Of a stretch of DNA of 64,000 nucleotides, positions 24,701 to 33,500 are shown piece by piece. Position numbers and translations under genes: made by a program. Source of the stretch: Malus domestica (lineage: Eukaryota > Streptophyta > Magnoliopsida > Rosales > Rosaceae); assembly GCF_042453785.1 (NCBI RefSeq), contig NC_091673.1, forward strand, positions 317,501 through 381,500, read 5' to 3'. Below the pieces are notes generated by a model that searched no databases, was not told where the DNA came from, and saw only the letters and a program-made list of their open reading frames with translations. Position 1 is the first letter of the stretch, and each line of letters begins with the position of its first letter.

Positions 24701-27700
24701 GCAAGGAAGTTCGGATGATATACTTCCCAACCTGACCGTTTCCCATCACAGCCGAGAGGGAGGTCGCGAGCAAGCACAAACGACCCCCAGGTCTGACGAA
24801 GATCGGCGTCGTCCTCCGCGCTCCATGGGGAGGTAGGCAGCCTGATGGAGGAAGGATAGTCTCGACGACGACATATTAGGAACTCGTCGTTGGAGAAGTC
24901 GTCGAGAGCAAAGAGGTACCGAAATACCTCTTCGGCTTGATGGGGAGGTGTCGGTCGAGAGGCCAGTTGAGGCCCAAGCGCCTCTGTTGGTGAGAATTCA
25001 GCTATGGCCGGCCGAAGGGAGGCGAAGTATACCTGCAACCAGAGTTGGAAGACCCAGAGAGGACCATTCTGGTGCGGGTCGACCTTGTGGAGGGTCGCCT
25101 CGGCAAGGCAGCGGAAAAGTTGGGCGAGAATGTTGGAACTCAGCGCCAAAACGTGACCACTAGCCAGGGCTTCGGCTACCGGCATGTTCTCTACCAAACA
25201 CTTGTTTGACTTGGTACAACAAATGTATTTGTTGTACCAGTAGAAGAGGAAGGCTTCATGCTCTCCCTCTCGCAGGTCCTCTTCTCCTCGGCCGGCGAAG
25301 TGGAGATAGAGGGTGTTGTAATTACAGAAGTTCTTGTGGAGCTTCTGAATATCTTCCTTCGACGGGATATGACCGTCACGGTTCAAGGTCTCGGAGGCCC
25401 GACGGTCGAAGAGCGTTTTCAAGTCGATATTCGACGGATGCCCAGAGAGGGTCGCGTCGACAGGGATCCCGGTCGCCGAAGTTCCCAGAATGGCAGTGAG
25501 ATCCAGGATGGTAGGACCAATGGGACCCAGAGGAAGGACCATTGTGTTGGTGGCCGAGCACCAGAAGCACAGGGCGGCTTGGAGAAGCTCCTTGTCAGGG
25601 ACGATTTCCATAGACGAAAGGAGGATGGCGTCGTAGATGCCAAGGGCCTTCCATTGCTCGCCGAAGAGTCGTTCCATTCGAACGACCCAGGCTGCCCAGG
25701 ATGTGGTCGTCGAGGGCCAGGAGCCCTGGGGTTTAGCCGCATCCCATCGCGACCATTCAAACCCTTGAAGCAAGGGTGTTAGGCAGTGCTCCTGTAGAAG
25801 GTCGATGATAGTCGGCGGTATTGAAGCCTTGAAGAGAGGACCCAGGATTTGGTACTGGGTGCTCATGTCGTTTTCAAACCGGATGGTCTTGATCGAGCTC
25901 CGATCAAAAATCTTCTGATGTTGGTCACATTCCCTGGAAAGCTTGGAGATGAAGGATGCCATTGTGAGAAAGAAGCACGGAGTAGAAGGGTTGTCTGGGT
26001 TGGGGATTTAAAGACGAAGACTTGGAATAAGAGAAATGCACTAGAAATCAACGGCAGAGGATTCCAGGAAGTTTGAGAGCGTAAAAGTACAAATGAGGGA
26101 ATTTCGGTATTTATAGAGTTATGGGGGGAAGAGCAATCGTTCGAAATTCAAAACAAAGGGCAAAGTCAACCGAAGGAATTGTTGATCATGATGAACATTT
26201 GGGAAATGCGGTTGAGAAGACCGAAGGTTAGGGTTTTGGGGGCGTATGATTGCGTGTGACGGCGAAATTAATGACGAAAGACGGTTCGACGCCCGCACGA
26301 TGACAAGTGGGTTCACGGACTGAGGTAGTGGCTCGCGGATTGAGATAGTGGTCATGATGGCAAGACGGTTCAGGCTGTCGCACGCCTTAGACGTCATTAT
26401 GGAGGAATGGCCATGTTGGAGGACGCCACGTGGCGAGTGGGTTAGCAGGTTCAAGATCGTGCGATCATGCTCAATAAATGCGCCTTGGAACTCGGGTATT
26501 AGGATCCTGAGGGGTAGATTCGCTTCTTCAAGGCCGAAACTCGGCCAAAGGTTTCAGGCCGGAGACCTCAGAAGCGAGGGGGCAATGTTTGGGCCCAAAA
26601 TAATAGTTTGGGCCGAGGGTAGGATCACTCTCGGCCCAGGAGGCCGAGCGGCAAAAGGACCATGGATCAGTCAACCCGTGGGAGTCCAAACCTAGGGCGG
26701 TTAGGACGAATCCTAGTGCAATGGGGAGTCTCGACGGGATCGAATATCCAGGAAACTAATCCAGCTTAGCTAAGGACTAGGTTCATAGTCCTAGTAGGTG
26801 TAGGACTGGTTGAGGTGATCCGGAGAGGGAAACCTAGTCCGAGTAGGATGTAAACTCGGACTCAAGGTTCAGTACTATAAATAGGGGACGCTGTGCATCA
26901 GGAGAAGCCCCTACAAAATCAATACAAAATTGCCCTGCGCAGACTCTCACAACTTGAGATTTTTTCTTTTTCCTTTTTTCGCTGACACATCTTCCGTTGG
27001 CATCAACAGCACTGTGGAAGCAACCAGTGATATCTTAAGTCGGCATAGATAGCTCTGTCACCGTAGAGTCAGTCAGTCTTGCAGTATCTTCCGTTGGCAT
27101 CAACAGCACTGCGGCAAGAACGATTGATTACCTATCCAAGTCTCGGTCGAGAAGGGTTTCTGAATCCTTATTGGTCGGGGTCATCTCATTAGCCTTCTCG
27201 GCGAAGTGAGGTGTTACAGTTATTATATTCGGCACGTCGAAAGCCGAATTCGGTTCGTGAACTTCGTAAGAATAGCAGCCTTGTCTTCAGGCTCGAGAAC
27301 CTAAGAGGCCGAGACGTGTTCCTTTCTCGGCCGCAATCGCAAGACGCAGAAGTCAGTAGCGCGACCCAACGCAACATCATCAAATTTACTCCTCGGCCGA
27401 GCTCGGCCGACGAGTTGGCACGCCCCGCAATCACCGAAGGACGTAGTTAGCTTAGAAAATACTCGGCCTGCGCGCCACGTAGGCTTTGTAGTTTCTAGGG
27501 TCAACAGTGGGTAATGTTCAAGTTGGACAAAATTAGGGATTTGTCATCCATTTCTTCATTGAAAATGCCTTCAATATGGTGAATAGTCCCACCCAACCCG
27601 ATTCTCTCATCAAATGAGGCCTTAAGAAAACTAATGGATATGTGGATTTGTTGGTTCAGAGGATTTTGTGGATAGTTTGGTTTGTGTAACCTGCGTCATA

Positions 27701-29602
27701 AGCGCATTATCAGTGAGAAGTATGGGATTTTCTTATGACTTAAAAATCTACTAAATCTTAAGTTGTCGAGTGGAATTTGATTCTACAAACCCGTCACGAA
27801 GTAGAACTGTTAGAGAAGTCATTGACATGCGTAACCATGAAATCATGATATTGGTAGCATTTTGGAACCGGAATTAATAGTGGTGATGGATCTCCATTCA
27901 AGTAAAACAGAACTTTTAATTACCATTGTATGATCATGTATACAATATACCACCAATGCTGAGGCACTTACTTAGTAGTTGTACTCTTTGACATGGGTCC
28001 TTTTCACCATAATATTGCTTACAGTTTGAACTCTATCTTGGTTTATGTTAACTATAGTTGAATCCTAAATGTTGTTAATTGTTAAGTATCGGTTTAAACA
28101 AACGGAAAACAACTGCTAGCCATAAGTTATGCAGTAAGTTTTGGAGTATGGAAATTAGTGGTCCACGGACTTGAATAGATTGTAGAGCATTAATAAGCTA
28201 ATCCAAGGAAGTAAGAAAAATAGAGGCAGAGGGTGATCATGCTTTATAGATGATTTCCTGGTGGTGTGTGGGAATATCAGTACTGGATGTTTAAGGAAAA
28301 TACTGTCTGTGTTTTGGAAGGTAGCTGTAGAGTTGTGTGGCAGCCAAACATCTTGTGTCTGCATAAATTACAATAATATTATGAAGAAAAACTAGGTATC
28401 ACAACCATGAATAGAGTTGTGCCACGCACTTTTTGACTTTGTTGAACCATCTCAATACTTCACTTGCTTGAAAGTGCGCAATTTTCTGCTTCATTAGACT
28501 GTTGGCAAAACTGAAGACTAAGTGCATAACTACAACAGAACTCTTTTTCCATTTATGAGTCTACTCTGTCTATATACTCCTGGCTTTGGAGCTGAGACTT
28601 ACGCACAGCATATTGGTAATACTGATCTGGTAGATAGAAATGGAAGTGGAAAGCCAACGTGGCTATGGCCAAACTTGATTATGATGTTCCAAATCGTACT
28701 GCATGAAATTACGATTAACATTTAATTTGTTGTGATCACTTGCTTTCATCAAACCTCATTCTTTATGTTTTCTAATTGGGGTCAAGAAGTCAACTAAGTG
28801 TAAGCCTTGTACCAGCTAGTTGGGGTAAAACAACATAAATCTTTATTGAACATTTGGTCTTACTGTAAACAGTTTCTATTAGATATGTCAATTCAAAAAG
28901 TTGATACTACAACCCTTACTACAATGTTATTTTATTTGGGAGAAACGTTAGTACAATGCTTGTGTTTCCCCCCTTATGGTATGTTTTAATTCCTTAATTT
29001 GCTGATACTTCTGATGTGATTTTTAAACAGTATAGCTATGTTTTGTACTATAAATAAAGAAACGAGACTTGGCAGAAAACAATATCAATGAATAGAGGAA
29101 TAGACGAGACTCAATGCATGATTTGGTTAAAATTCACCAGCATTGTTACATGGTGATGATTGTATTAGTGCATACAGGTCTTGCAATTTATGATACGATG
29201 CAGTACATTCGGTCACCAATCAGTACCATTTGTTTGGGCCAAGCGGCATCAATGGCTTCTCTTCTCTTAGCTGCGGGCGCCAAGGGTGAGAGGCGGTCTC
29301 TCCCAAATGCTACAGTTATGATTCATCAGCCTTCAGGCGGGTACAGCGGACAGGCCAAAGATATGACAATTCACACGAAGCAGATTGTTCGTGTCTGGGA
29401 TTCCCTTAATGCGTTGTACTCAAAGCATACGGGGCAACCAGTAGATATAATTGAGAAGAATATGGACAGGGATCATTTTATGACCCCAGAAGAGGCAAAG
29501 GCATTCGGAATCATTGATGAGGTGATTGATGAAAGACCGATGGCTCTGGTGACTGATGCTGTTGCCAATGATGGCAAAGAAAAGGATAAAAGTTCAAAGT
29601 AG
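12759..29602 (+). CDS. CLPP2: Mitochondrial ATP-dependent Clp protease proteolytic subunit CLPP2
   Basis: Exon 1 is 12759-13047 and exon 2 is 29178-29602, joined within a Gly codon (GCAG|GTCC .. ATACAG|GTCT), giving 237 residues against about 241 in Arabidopsis. ClpP forms the heptameric-ring peptidase chamber that works with a ClpX unfoldase in the mitochondrial matrix. The serine-protease triad is intact: Ser121 in [10 protein letters not shown], His146 in VMIHQPSGG and Asp195 in MDRDHF, with the same spacing as bacterial ClpP. The first ~25 residues ([20 protein letters not shown]) are Arg/Ser-rich and lack acids, as in a mitochondrial presequence. The C-terminus is charged and short. The single intron is 16,130 bp because it contains a TRIM and a 13.5-kb Tat retrotransposon. 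Both exons look undamaged, so the gene is probably functional if the intron is spliced efficiently. Confidence 0.95.
13419..13993 (+). mobile_element. TRIM element (copy 1)
   Basis: A terminal-repeat retrotransposon in miniature. Two LTRs of about 190 bp (13419-13607 and 13800-13993, starting (T/G)GTTAGAATTCCTTTGTC) enclose only ~190 bp. Directly after the left LTR, TGGTACCCGAGC (13608-13619) resembles the initiator tRNA-Met primer site. Just before the right LTR, GTGCGGAGGAA is the polypurine tract. The element is flanked by the perfect 5-bp duplication CTAAC (13414-13418, 13994-13998). It codes for nothing. The LTRs differ at a fair number of positions, so this insertion is much older than its Tat neighbour. 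A relative lies at 58759-59307. Confidence 0.9.
14035..14955 (+). repeat. 5' LTR of the Tat element
   Basis: Begins TGTTTGGGCCC and ends GGGTCAACA. The TATA box is TATAAATAG at 14325-14333. Downstream is a pair of near-identical short direct repeats containing CTTCCGTTGGCATCAACAGC (about 14439 and 14537). The sequence is rich in the palindrome TCGGCCGA and its core TCGGCC, as is the whole element. Confidence 0.95.
14956..14976 (+). promoter_or_regulatory. Primer-binding site of the Tat element
   Basis: TTGGCACGCCCGGTGGGAC lies directly after the LTR's terminal CA, where minus-strand priming occurs. Its form resembles the TTGGC.. primer sites of Tat/Athila elements rather than the tRNA-Met site of chromoviruses. 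I do not assign the tRNA. Confidence 0.65.
14999..18762 (+). CDS. Tat element gag-protease region
   Basis: The region starts with an ATG at 14999 shortly after the primer site; the main open stretch covers 15400-18762 (about 1,120 codons). A retrotransposon gag domain is recognisable ([12 protein letters not shown].., [17 protein letters not shown]-like text, [15 protein letters not shown], 15690-16200). A retropepsin-type aspartic protease follows near the end ([21 protein letters not shown] and [12 protein letters not shown], 18410-18660). Between them is a long charged, probably disordered section. Gag forms the virus-like particle and the protease matures the products. Tat/Ogre relatives are known to separate gag-pro and pol by splicing or recoding, and pol here lies in another frame a few bases on. 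Confidence 0.85.
18783..22511 (+). CDS. Tat element RT-RNaseH-aRNaseH-integrase
   Basis: One open stretch of 1,242 codons. Reverse transcriptase has [18 protein letters not shown] and the catalytic YIDDVVV near residue 345. A first RNase H follows (about 480-610). A second RNase H has [19 protein letters not shown] and [11 protein letters not shown] (about 634-770); this duplicated, archaeal-type domain is diagnostic of the Tat lineage. Integrase has the zinc finger H..H..C..C ([20 protein letters not shown], about 880-925) and the catalytic core with [23 protein letters not shown] and [10 protein letters not shown] (about 949-1060). The stop is only 48 bp from the stop of the antisense gene on the other strand. 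Confidence 0.92.
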   Translation: MMTTSATLHCKASMKTDGRLGFRFRKLSRLAPRLSIRIRRDSDWLIFSPNLMSDTDQDKRRAAVSSTMERLLAHWYTISRQPNSGVNLVEFLAEEDPGPALSFDQVRAAPAELEDYRPQVKDPLEEINVGTAGDPRPVFVSALLPQQMKDELRALLTEFKDCFAWSYHEMPGLDRALVEHELPIKPGFKPFRQPPRRFSTEVQLSIKDELVRLLKAGFIRTARYVEWLANIVPVLKKNGALRICTDFRNLNLATPKDEYTMPISDLLIDAAANHVILSFMDGHAGYNQIFIAEADVHKTAFRCPGALGTYEWVVMPFGLKNAGATYQRAMNTIFHDLIGTIVEVYIDDVVVKSKRRQTHLDDLRQAFLRMRQHNLKMNPAKCAFGVSAGNFLGFLVHHRGIEVDENKARAIITAPPPTTKKQLQSLLGQINFLRRFIANSAGKMKAFSTLLKLKDSDRFVWNEEHQAAFTQIKVSLTNPPVLVPPQRGKPLKLYILAAEESIGCLLAQDNDAGREHAIFYLSRNLSHPEINYSAVEKLCLAVFFAASKLRHYMLPAVTQVIAQTDVIRYMLTRPIVKGRIGKWTMALSEFSLQYVPQKAVKGQALADFLAQHPSPYGFGSADVEIGMVVTRDNYWTMYFDGSSTSSSAGAGIVIQSPHNDRWYFSLKLDFDCTNNQVEYEALVIGLGLLLDLHATRVFVLGDSELVINQINGSFRCMSCTLAPYHMVASYLAESFDGITFEHISRVHNTDADELAQIASGAQLMGGKLGREIPILRQLYPALFDQQIFRRDNVIRTRVMSLPSLLNRQDSIEICAAEAVPEDWRKPIMQYLDNPNGKHSRRTRVHATNYVTYQNELYRKGEDGLLLLCLGPQESARAISEVHEGVCGAHQSGRKMRWLLRRHGYFWPRILKDCIEFARGCVQCQIHGPIQRVSAESLHSVIKPWPFRGWAMDVIGKITPTSGAAKHAWIIVATDYFTKWVEAKSYAELTSKEVCDFVEEHIVTRFGVPETIITDNGTIFTAERFKEYTASLKIRLEQSTPYYPQANGQAEASNKVLIGILEKIIKERPGMWHLKLNEALWAYRTSPRSATATTPYALTYGHDAVLPVELSINSLRLIEQSSLFSAEYNQSMRQELEDLEEARLDAYNLLVAQKQIAERAYNQKVRQKTFGEGELVWQTVLPVGIKDPRFGKWSPNWEGPFIVHKVYGKGAYHLKDRTGVVHKLPINGKFLKKYYPVTWEMRE
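22560..25962 (-). CDS. Antisense plant mobile domain (PMD) gene carried by the Tat element
   Basis: Four exons on the minus strand: 25962-24402, 24325-23556, 23479-23276 and 23195-22560. Introns of 76, 76 and 80 bp have GT..AG ends and compatible phases, giving about 1,056 residues. Exon 1 matches the plant mobile domain (aminotransferase-like PMD, PF10536, also found in MAIN/MAIL1): an opening Met-Ala leader, [33 protein letters not shown], then a Trp-rich domain to about residue 440. Exon 2 is a basic/Ser-Pro linker with KRPRQEAEP and [13 protein letters not shown], plausible nuclear signals. Exon 4 is a long coiled coil ([13 protein letters not shown] .. [20 protein letters not shown] .. 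[12 protein letters not shown]). PMD proteins act in nuclear gene and TE silencing; what this copy does is unknown. Because the introns are antisense to the element's RNA they would survive retrotransposition. Antisense ORFs are known in Tat relatives such as Grande. Confidence 0.8.
26108..26115 (-). promoter_or_regulatory. TATA box of the antisense PMD gene
   Basis: On the minus strand TATAAATA lies 146 bp upstream of the PMD ATG at 25962, in a good position for a start site near 26080 and a leader of about 110 nt. It is outside the LTR, so the captured gene would have its own promoter. Inferred from sequence only. Confidence 0.55.
26570..26585 (+). promoter_or_regulatory. Polypurine tract of the Tat element
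   Basis: AGAAGCGAGGGGGCAA immediately precedes the 3' LTR, as needed to prime plus-strand synthesis. Confidence 0.75.
26586..27506 (+). repeat. 3' LTR of the Tat element
   Basis: 921 bp, same length as the 5' LTR and differing at about 3 positions by eye. TATA box TATAAATAG at 26876-26884. Followed by the target duplication GTGGG. Confidence 0.95.
27512..29177 (+). other. Remainder of the CLPP2 intron
   Basis: AT-rich DNA without recognised repeats or coding. Short ORFs (e.g. 28522-28725, 28807-28989) have no family resemblance. It ends with the acceptor CATACAG at 29171-29177. Confidence 0.6.
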
Positions 29603-30580
29603 GAGCAGACATCTAGGTCTCAGTCAGAAACCATCTCCCCTTTTTAGCTTGCTTTTTAACTTTCTCAGAATTATATTTCTCATGTTTCGGTCCGTCCCGG
29701 AAGTTAAAATGATTTGTTTCTCGCCTTGGCATTCATTTGGAATTCAGTATTTTCATCAAGAGCAGCATCACTATTAATCTTCAATTTTGGAGTGACGAGA
29801 AAAAGAATGTCAGAGAGTGCAGGGTAAACGCTCTTAACCAATTTGAAGTTGCATACTTTCTCATTGTTGAGTCTTTCTTCATCTTTGGCTCCTATTTCCT
29901 ATTTCCATTGAATAAAAGTGAAACGGTATTTACATTTTAGATTTCTTGATTAAATAGAAAGAAAAAGACGGGAAGAGGGAATTAAAAAAAGAAATGGAAA
30001 TCAATAAGGAGTCTTTGCCACGTACACAGACAGCACATAAAACCATCCCTCGGAGCGAGTCCTGACCAATCTCATCTTCCTAAATTTAAAATTTTTAAGG
30101 AATAAAAAAGGTTTGGTGTGTTTTTGTCCCGAATACTAATATGTAAAAGAAAGTGAACCCAAGAATAAAAGAAAAATCGGAAAAATACCGATACGTCCCG
30201 TTCCGATTCGGCAAAATTCCCATTGGTGCGCTCAACCCCGCAAAAAAGCTGAAAGCCCAAGCCCTCCTCCCTCTCGCAAAATTTACAATCTCTCACCCTT
30301 CGACCGCCTCAATTTCTCTCTACAATCTCTGTGTCTCTCACACACCAACACTCTCTCTCCTTCACTCCTTGGCTCGCTGGAATTGTGAATGCAGAGCCCA
30401 GCCGTCCGATGACCTAGTTCCTCCGGCGTCGGAGCATCCGCTGGCCGTCAACAACTGGCGACCAATCCAATTCCGAGCTCTGGGACTTTTATAGGGTTTT
30501 CATAGCTGCTTGTGCGATTCGATTGCGACGATTCAATTAGGGTTTTTCCTTTTGCTTTCTAAGATTGCGGCGTCCACGCC
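29603..30580. other. CLPP2 3' end and HUA2-like promoter/5' leader
   Basis: The first part should be the CLPP2 3' UTR (possible AATAAA at 29910). From about 30240 the sequence is pyrimidine-rich with CTCTCT runs, as in a plant 5' leader, up to the HUA2-like ATG at 30581. No separate gene is recognised; the small ORFs at 30072-30494 lie in the leader region. Confidence 0.5.
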
Positions 30581-33500
30581 ATGGCTCCGGGGCGTAGACG
30601 CGGAGCGAGCAAGGCCAAGGATAAGAACAAGTTGAGTCTCGGCGATCTTGTCCTTGCTAAGGTCAAGGGCTTCCCCTATTGGCCCGCCAAGGTCTGCTTT
30701 TTCATTCCCTTCCCTTTGTTTCGTTTACGGATTCTGCTTCTTCGTCTTCGGCTGTGCATTTGTTCGGTTTTTCATTTCTGTTTATGTTTGTGGTTGTGTT
30801 TTGGGCTTTAGGGTTTATATATATATGCTTTTGATTTGCTTGTTGATTAGTGTGCTCTACTTGGATTTGACTTCTCGTAGTATGTAATTATTAACAAATT
30901 TTCCTAAGCTTTCGGACTCGTGTAGTTACTGAATGGGACTGAACATTGTGAGGCTTCTCAGAAATCATGTATATCTTGCCTTTAACTTTGCAATATTAAA
31001 AGGAATTGGATTGAACGTATATTGTTTTTGCTTTTTTTTTTCTTGGCGAATAAAATGTTATATTCATATGATGAATGTGTTGGTTTTTAAAATACAGTAT
31101 CATGCTTTTTGCAGTATAAGTATGAGCACGAAATTGATGGACTATGTTTAATGTTGATAAGAGTAACTCAGTCAGATTTTAGTCTATGCGACAATCGGTT
31201 GGTATTTGAGGTAACTCTTGTGGGTTTGAATTTTCAGATTAGCAGGCCTGAAGATTGGAAGAAGGTCCCTGATCCAAAGAAATATTTTGTCCAATTTTTT
31301 GGAACGGAAGAGATGTAAGTTTGTACCATTTGATAATTTCAGATTTGTTCATGTATATTGGATAAAGTTTGTTTGTGAAATGTGTTACTTTTACATTGAA
31401 ATACCTCTTGTGCATGGAGTTTTCATAACAAGAAATAAGACACTAATATATTGACAACCTAGGGTGTAGATCACAGAAAGGTGAAATTGACAATTTTTTT
31501 TGGAACGGAAGAGATGTAAGTATATCTCATTTGTTAGTTTTGTATTAGTTTATGCAAGTGAATACAGTCTGCTGTCACATGTACGTTTAACCACCTGTTA
31601 TTACCCGGGCTTTTATGATTTAAAAAAACACTAATATATAAACAGCCTACAGTGTACATACCGCAAGGTGAAAAGGACAACTTAGTCTACCAATTGCATT
31701 TGCTGATTCATCCCTATCTAAGGCAAAATGTACTTCAAGATGCCATATGGAAACATTAAATGTATTGACCTTGGCATGTGCAGTTTGTTATATTTCCTCT
31801 CCTCTTTTTGTGTTTCAAAGGAAAACTAGAACACACTGAAAAGTTCAGTTATTGATTGTTAAATCTATTATTGCTTAGGACTGTCTTGTGACTTCTTGTG
31901 AATTCTTGTTCTACATTTGGTGGTACTTGTGGTTTTGATGTTATTCCTAGAAGCTTACAAGAACAAGATTGAAATTTCTGCCTGCATTTCAGTTTGTTTT
32001 GGTAGAGGAAAATTTAATTGGTTAGGATTTCAAAAGTTGTAATGTTGGATTTTGAATTAATAGTTTCTACTGGGGCAGAAAAAGGGCTAGTAAAATCTAC
32101 TGATGCATTACCTAATGAAAATTTCAGGATGACATCTGAGGGAAATTATTTCCTACTTGATAACATTTTCACTAGTGAAATCTACATTTTGCACAAGTAA
32201 AAAGAATTAGTCAGTTTTTTTCCCTTTTTTCTTTCTATCAATAAAATGTTATGGCAAGTGTCACATGTGGTCTCCTTTATAATCTTATACCCTTGTTCTC
32301 ATTGAATTGAAAGTAAATATTAATTGGCTCACAAATCTGGTAAGTATAGAACTTGATTCTTAATCTAAAACTACATTGAATTGCGTATAGAAACAAAAAA
32401 GAACCAGTGGAACCGTTTAGACCAAATCTAGAGTCCACAATTCTTCCTTTAGTGGTTTTTTGATCTGCTCAGTTTCTACTTCATCTGTTTGTTTGTTTTT
32501 TGCTCTGCTGGTTAAACTGACTGCTACTGATATGTTATTCTTGTTGTTTTCCCCACTCCACAGAGCTTTTGTTGCCCCTGCAGATATTCAGGCATTCACT
32601 AGTGAGGCAAAAAGCAAATTATTAGGTCGTTGTCATGCTAAAACAAAGTATTTTTCCCAAGCTGTGAAGGACATATGTCAGGCATTTGACGAGTTACACA
32701 AAAAGAGGTCAAATGATTTGAGGGATGATACTGATAGATCAGACACCGGATGTGAGGCTCCATCTGGTGATGGCATAGAAGATAATGGGATTGATGTTGA
32801 CTTAAAGGATGGGGAGGGTCTACAGGATTCCAATGGACAAACAGACAAGGAAGAAGGCATAGGTGATATTGGCCCTAAGCTGGAACGCTGTTCACAGGCA
32901 CGAGGTGAAAATGACAATGACGATGGAAACCCATCTACCTCATGTGGAGCAAAGGAGAGTTCTCCAGTATTTTCTCCTGAGAGAAAAAATAAAACGGCTG
33001 CAGTTCCACCGCCTAAAAAAGAGGCATTAAAGAAATCTAAGCCAGAGAATTCTTCTCATCCCAAGGAAGAAGTTTCTGGTAGTAAGCGTGAACAAGATGA
33101 TCGCACAAAGAAACGCAGTGATGGACAGAGGTCTGTAGCAAATGGCCACAAGATGACGAAGATGGTTACTGGATCAAAGAGGAAGCATGGTGGCACGGTT
33201 GAGGAACAAAAAAATCATTCTGCTGTTACATCGTCGAAGGATGATAACTCAATTGGTCGTGTTGATCACCCACAATCTGGTGATCGATTAAAAGATGGAA
33301 CAAAGGGCGCACTTGGCTCTGGTGGCAGGAAGAGGGAGTTCTCCCCAGATGCTCTAAAATCAGATACTGGTGGTAAGGTTGGGAAAAAGACAAAAGATCT
33401 TTTTAAAGCCAACAAGCAAGTCAAGTTGCCAAATAATGTGATAGATGATTATGAGGAGCATGCCAAAGACAAACATTCAGGAAGGACAAAGGGGGTTCAA

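Larger units (their letters stand above)
14035..27506 (+). mobile_element. Ty3/gypsy Tat-lineage LTR retrotransposon, near whole and young
   Basis: A 13,472-bp element flanked by the perfect 5-bp duplication GTGGG (14030-14034, 27507-27511). It has 921-bp LTRs at each end that I count as differing at about 3 positions, implying insertion within roughly the last 0.1-0.3 million years at usual plant rates. Order: LTR, primer site, gag-protease, RT, RNase H, a second (archaeal-type) RNase H, integrase, then a long 3' region carrying an antisense host-like gene, polypurine tract, LTR. The second RNase H and the antisense ORF place it in the Tat group (Tat/Retand/Grande/Ogre kin) of non-chromovirus gypsy elements. 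It looks close to whole, with at most one or two reading-frame breaks. It sits in the CLPP2 intron in the same direction as the gene, 36 bp beyond the TRIM. Confidence 0.93.

Noticed and set aside
22882-25782. Several plus-strand ORFs opposite the antisense PMD gene
   Set aside because: They are antisense shadows of the PMD exons; their composition (Arg/Gly/Pro-rich) is typical of such shadows.
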